DNA of 7,137 nt from Opitutaceae bacterium (GTDB lineage Bacteria > Verrucomicrobiota > Verrucomicrobiae > Opitutales > Opitutaceae), in assembly GCA_031266495.1 (NCBI GenBank), contig JAISAX010000543.1, positions 1 through 7,137 on the forward strand, written 5' to 3'. A program made the position numbers and the translations under genes. The notes under the pieces were generated by a model, which saw only the letters and a program-made list of their open reading frames with translations, had not been told where the DNA came from and searched no databases. Shown one piece after another: positions 4,728-7,137 of the stretch. Position 1 is the stretch's first letter, and every line of letters starts with the position of its first letter.

Positions 4728-6251
4728 ATGAATACACCGAATATGAACATACACAAATACGTCCATCCCGCCGCCCGCCGCCTGCCTGCCACCCGCCTGC
4801 TGGCCGCATTTACCGTCATGCTTGCTCCCGCAACCATGCCTGTCCCCGCGTCCGCCCAGACATGGACCGGCGCATCCGGGGCAAGTGACACCAACTGGTC
4901 AAACTCCGGCAACTGGACCGACGCCATTCCCGCCAACGACGGCACGGCTGACATCATCTTCGATGCCACGGCCACGGGAATCTCGACCGTCAACGCAGAG
5001 TGGTCCGTGGCCTCGCTGCTCTTCAACAACACCGGTCCGCTTACCCTCACCGGCAGCGACCTGACGATCCGCCGAACCACAAGCGGCGGAAACTGGGTCA
5101 ACAGCGCCGCCAACAACGCGACCAAACGCATCGAAAACAACCTCAACCTCGTTTACGACAACGTGGGCGGCGGTTTGAATTCCAGCCTCGGCGCTGGCAA
5201 CGGCGGCCTTGCGATCACCGGCAACATCACCCTCTCCACGACCGGCGCGGCCACGCCGACCAGCATCATCCTGCAACTCCGCGGGGCCGGCACCAACTCC
5301 ATCAGCGGAAATATCCAGTTTGATGATACAAGCACCCCGGCCCAGCGCACCCTTGCCAAAACCGACGCCGGAACATGGACAGTCGGCGGCACCGACAACA
5401 ACTTCACCGGCGTCACCATCAACCACGGCATCCTCAAGTTTGCCTCGTCCGCCGCGCTGCCCTCCACCGTCCAGCTCGGCTTCAGCGCCACAAGCAACGG
5501 TTTCAACCCGACCCTCGACCTCAACGGCCAGAATCTGACGGTCGCCAGCCTCACCGCCATCAAACCAGCCAGCAATACCAACACCCGTTCTCGCGTCACT
5601 GGCACAGGCACGCTTTCGGTCAACGGCCTCATTTCCGCCAACGACCTGAACGGCGGCTGGCTGGAAATAAACGCCACGGTTGATTCCGCCACCGGCGTCA
5701 CCATTGCCGCCAATTCCGGCCTCGCCGGCACCGGTGCCATTACCCTCGCCGAAAACGGCAACATCCAGATCTCGGGCAACCTCACTCCCGGCACAATACT
5801 CTCGGCATCCGGCACCTACAGCAGTACGGCCGGCACCCTCACCTTCGGACTCTCCGGCGACGGAAAACTCACCTTCGCCGCCAACTCCTCACTCAAGTTC
5901 GACCTCGGCGCGACAGACGCCGCCTCCGACAAAATCGCGTTCGCCACCACTGGCGACTGGCTCTCCGGCAGCGGCAGCGCCACCCTCGACCTCACCGCGG
6001 TCGGCGGCACCGACGCCGGCATTGATTACGGCGTCACCTACACGATCTTCCGGAACGTGAGCACAACCGGCTTCGTCTTCGCCAGCATCACCGGGTATGA
6101 CGCGGAGAACTACATCGCCCAACTCACCCAGGTCGGCACCGATTACCAACTCAGCTTTGCATCGACGGCAGTGCCCGAACCCGCCCACCTCGCCGCGCTC
6201 CTCGCCGCCGCCGGACTCGTCCTTGCCGCGCTCCGCCGTCCCCGTCGTTAA
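4728..6251 (+). CDS. PEP-CTERM surface protein with autotransporter-associated beta-strand repeat
   Basis: A 507-residue exported protein predicted to be anchored or sorted by an exosortase. The signal peptide has a long basic N-region (1-22), a hydrophobic core LLAAFTVMLAPATM and a likely cut after ASA at 43. The mature part is rich in Gly, Ser, Thr and Asn and lacks Cys, as in beta-helix surface proteins. It opens with WTGASGASDTNWSNSGNW (46-63), common in verrucomicrobial members, and has a PATR-type unit at about 215-245 (GTWTVGGTDNNFTGVTINHG). Around 345-395 is the NLTPGTILSASG/TLTF pattern often seen before the C-terminus. The sorting signal is complete: VPEP (482-485), a hydrophobic segment (about 488-502) and terminal RRPRR. 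The ATG at 4728 is chosen over one at 4743; neither has a Shine-Dalgarno. No exosortase is in the window. Role is unknown; surface, matrix or polysaccharide-associated function is inference from the family. Confidence 0.88.
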   Translation: MNTPNMNIHKYVHPAARRLPATRLLAAFTVMLAPATMPVPASAQTWTGASGASDTNWSNSGNWTDAIPANDGTADIIFDATATGISTVNAEWSVASLLFNNTGPLTLTGSDLTIRRTTSGGNWVNSAANNATKRIENNLNLVYDNVGGGLNSSLGAGNGGLAITGNITLSTTGAATPTSIILQLRGAGTNSISGNIQFDDTSTPAQRTLAKTDAGTWTVGGTDNNFTGVTINHGILKFASSAALPSTVQLGFSATSNGFNPTLDLNGQNLTVASLTAIKPASNTNTRSRVTGTGTLSVNGLISANDLNGGWLEINATVDSATGVTIAANSGLAGTGAITLAENGNIQISGNLTPGTILSASGTYSSTAGTLTFGLSGDGKLTFAANSSLKFDLGATDAASDKIAFATTGDWLSGSGSATLDLTAVGGTDAGIDYGVTYTIFRNVSTTGFVFASITGYDAENYIAQLTQVGTDYQLSFASTAVPEPAHLAALLAAAGLVLAALRRPRR

Positions 6252-6254
6252 AAA

Positions 6255-6276
6255 GTAGCGCGGGCGTCCCGCCCGC
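6255..6276 (+). repeat. REP-like hairpin with GTAG foot, after PEP-CTERM gene
   Basis: GTAG (6255-6258) is followed one base later by a perfect 7-bp stem, GCGGGCG (6260-6266) with CGCCCGC (6270-6276), loop TCC. It begins 4 bases after the PEP-CTERM stop codon, so it may also protect or end that transcript. The GTAG foot is shared with the hairpin at 10-34, supporting a REP-type origin. Confidence 0.6.
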
Positions 6277-6283
6277 TTCCGAC

Positions 6284-6368
6284 GTGGCACGGGCATCCTT
6301 GCCCGTGCGCGTTGCCTCTCCGCTCCGACATGGCACGGGCTTCCAGCCCGTGAGCGTTGCCTCCCCGC
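6284..6368 (+). repeat. Tandem pair of 40-base hairpin repeats, 46-base period
   Basis: The first unit (6284-6323) has stem CACGGGCA (6288-6295) with TGCCCGTG (6300-6307) and the same tail GCGTTGCCTCTCCGC as the copy at 2616-2655, matching it in 38 of 40 positions. The second unit (6330-6368) has stem CACGGGCT (6334-6341) with AGCCCGTG (6345-6352) and tail GCGTTGCCTCCCCGC. The stem change in the second unit is compensated on both sides, so the hairpin is preserved although the sequence has drifted. Confidence 0.8.
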
Positions 6369-6370
6369 GT

Positions 6371-6416
6371 TCCTCCGCATTCTCCCGCATTCTCCCGCGA
6401 ACGTCCCGTCCCGTCC
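6371..6416 (+). repeat. Short tandem repeats (10-mer and 5-mer)
   Basis: Three 10-base units of the TCTCCCGCAT type occupy 6371-6400, and three CGTCC pentamers occupy 6402-6416, directly before the C12 run. They are pyrimidine-rich on the plus strand and lie in the leader of the LamG-like gene. Confidence 0.6.
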
Positions 6417-6418
6417 TT

Positions 6419-6430
6419 CCCCCCCCCCCC
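6419..6430 (+). repeat. C12 homopolymer upstream of LamG-like gene
   Basis: Twelve consecutive C on the sense strand end 32 bases before the ATG of the LamG-like gene. The distance is short enough for the run to lie within the leader or promoter. It is the third sense-strand C tract preceding an exported-protein gene in this window. Confidence 0.85.
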
Positions 6431-6462
6431 TCTCATTCACCCACCATCATTCCCCCACAATC

Positions 6463-7137
6463 ATGACCATCCACCATCTCATCCTCGCCACCGCTACCGC
6501 CACCGCAGTTCTCCTTGTCGCTCCGCTGGCCGCGACCGCCGCTCCCGCGACGCCCGCAACGCCAGCGACGCCAACCGTCGCAATCGACGACACCCCTGTT
6601 GCGATCAAGCTCAACGGACTCACCACGGCGGACTCACCGCACGGCCCCGCCCTTGTATCCACTTCCGCGGACAAAGACGCCCACGCCGAACTCACCACAC
6701 CCGCATTCGGCAAAGCCGGCGCGCCCTTTGCGGTGGAAGCCTGGATCTACGTCACCGAACACAAAAACCCCAACACGCTCCTCCTCAACCGCGGACGCCA
6801 AAACTGCTGGCAACTCGCCATCATCGCCGACGGACGCCCCTGGCTCACCCTCTGGACCACCCAGACCACCACCTTCATGCTCCCCGCGAAAAACGCCGTC
6901 AGCAAAAACGCCTGGCACCACATCGCGTTCAACAAACACGACGACGGCCTCGTCGAACTCTACATCGACGGCAAATTCAGCGACGCCAAAACCATGGAAG
7001 CTCCGCCGCAAGCCATCGACCAGCCCATAAAAATCCTTCCGCAAGGTTTCAGCGGACAAATCGCCGGCATTCGTATCCATACAGACAAGACGATCCCGGA
7101 AACGCACCTTGCCGAAATCCGAACCACCGTGGCCTCC
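6463..7137 (+). CDS. Exported LamG-like (concanavalin A fold) protein, 3' end cut by window
   Basis: The first 225 residues of a longer protein; the frame is open to the window end. Residues 1 to about 26 form a signal peptide (MTIHHLILATATATAVLLVAP, then ATAA). A short PATPATPATP repeat (28-37) follows, encoded by 9-base tandem repeats at 6544-6573. Residues about 88-207 match the LamG/concanavalin A-like jelly-roll pattern: FAVEAWIYVTE (89-99), WQLAIIADGRPWLTLW, NAWHHIAFNKHDDGLVELYIDGK (149-171) and FSGQIAGIRIHT (196-207). Such domains bind carbohydrates or proteins and often sit in secreted glycan-active proteins, but no catalytic region is visible in this part. The ATG at 6463 is chosen because it begins the signal peptide; the preceding 30 bases have no Shine-Dalgarno. 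It follows the PEP-CTERM gene after 211 bp containing hairpin repeats and a C12 run, so it probably has its own promoter. Confidence 0.8.
   Translation, partial: MTIHHLILATATATAVLLVAPLAATAAPATPATPATPTVAIDDTPVAIKLNGLTTADSPHGPALVSTSADKDAHAELTTPAFGKAGAPFAVEAWIYVTEHKNPNTLLLNRGRQNCWQLAIIADGRPWLTLWTTQTTTFMLPAKNAVSKNAWHHIAFNKHDDGLVELYIDGKFSDAKTMEAPPQAIDQPIKILPQGFSGQIAGIRIHTDKTIPETHLAEIRTTVAS

Overview
The window looks like chromosomal DNA from a GC-rich verrucomicrobium, most likely of the Opitutaceae type. This is an inference. It rests on a PEP-CTERM protein with an autotransporter-associated beta-strand repeat, a secreted LamG-like protein beside it, an adjacent LacI-type regulator, interspersed GC-rich hairpin repeats of the 'GTGGCACGGGCATCC' type, and several long G/C homopolymers. 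No marker gene fixes the taxon.

Layout. Bases 1-317 hold no convincing gene, but carry two perfect hairpins, one of them REP-like with a GTAG foot. Bases 318-1238 (+) encode a TrmH/SpoU-family RNA 2'-O-methyltransferase with a low-complexity Ala/Gly linker built on an 11G-A-8G tract. Bases 1306-2607 (+) encode gamma-glutamyl phosphate reductase (proA). Bases 2608-2795 are a convergent intergenic spacer filled by a mosaic of inverted hairpin repeats. Bases 2796-3251 (-) encode an exported thioredoxin-like protein with a WCGWC site. Bases 3252-3495 are a divergent promoter region with a 13-base G run, a tandem pair of TTCCGGAA palindromes and three phased AAAATT tracts. Bases 3496-4587 (+) encode a LacI-family regulator. 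Bases 4728-6251 (+) encode a PEP-CTERM surface protein, and 6463 to the window end (+) the N-terminal part of an exported LamG-like protein. Between these last two lie three more hairpin repeats, short tandem repeats and a C12 run.

The first two genes are housekeeping (RNA modification, proline synthesis). The second half looks accessory: a sugar-responsive type of regulator next to two exported proteins suggests regulated cell-surface or polysaccharide-related functions, but no target is shown by the sequence. The most notable signals are (i) a homopolymer C tract on the sense strand upstream of each of the three exported-protein genes, plus a G tract inside the methyltransferase where either single-base slip would truncate the enzyme; (ii) REP/BIME-like hairpins with GTAG tetranucleotides and a 40-base unit repeated at 38/40 identity 3.7 kb apart; and (iii) a candidate operator pair between the divergent thioredoxin and lacI genes. 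None of the six genes has a recognisable Shine-Dalgarno sequence at the chosen start.
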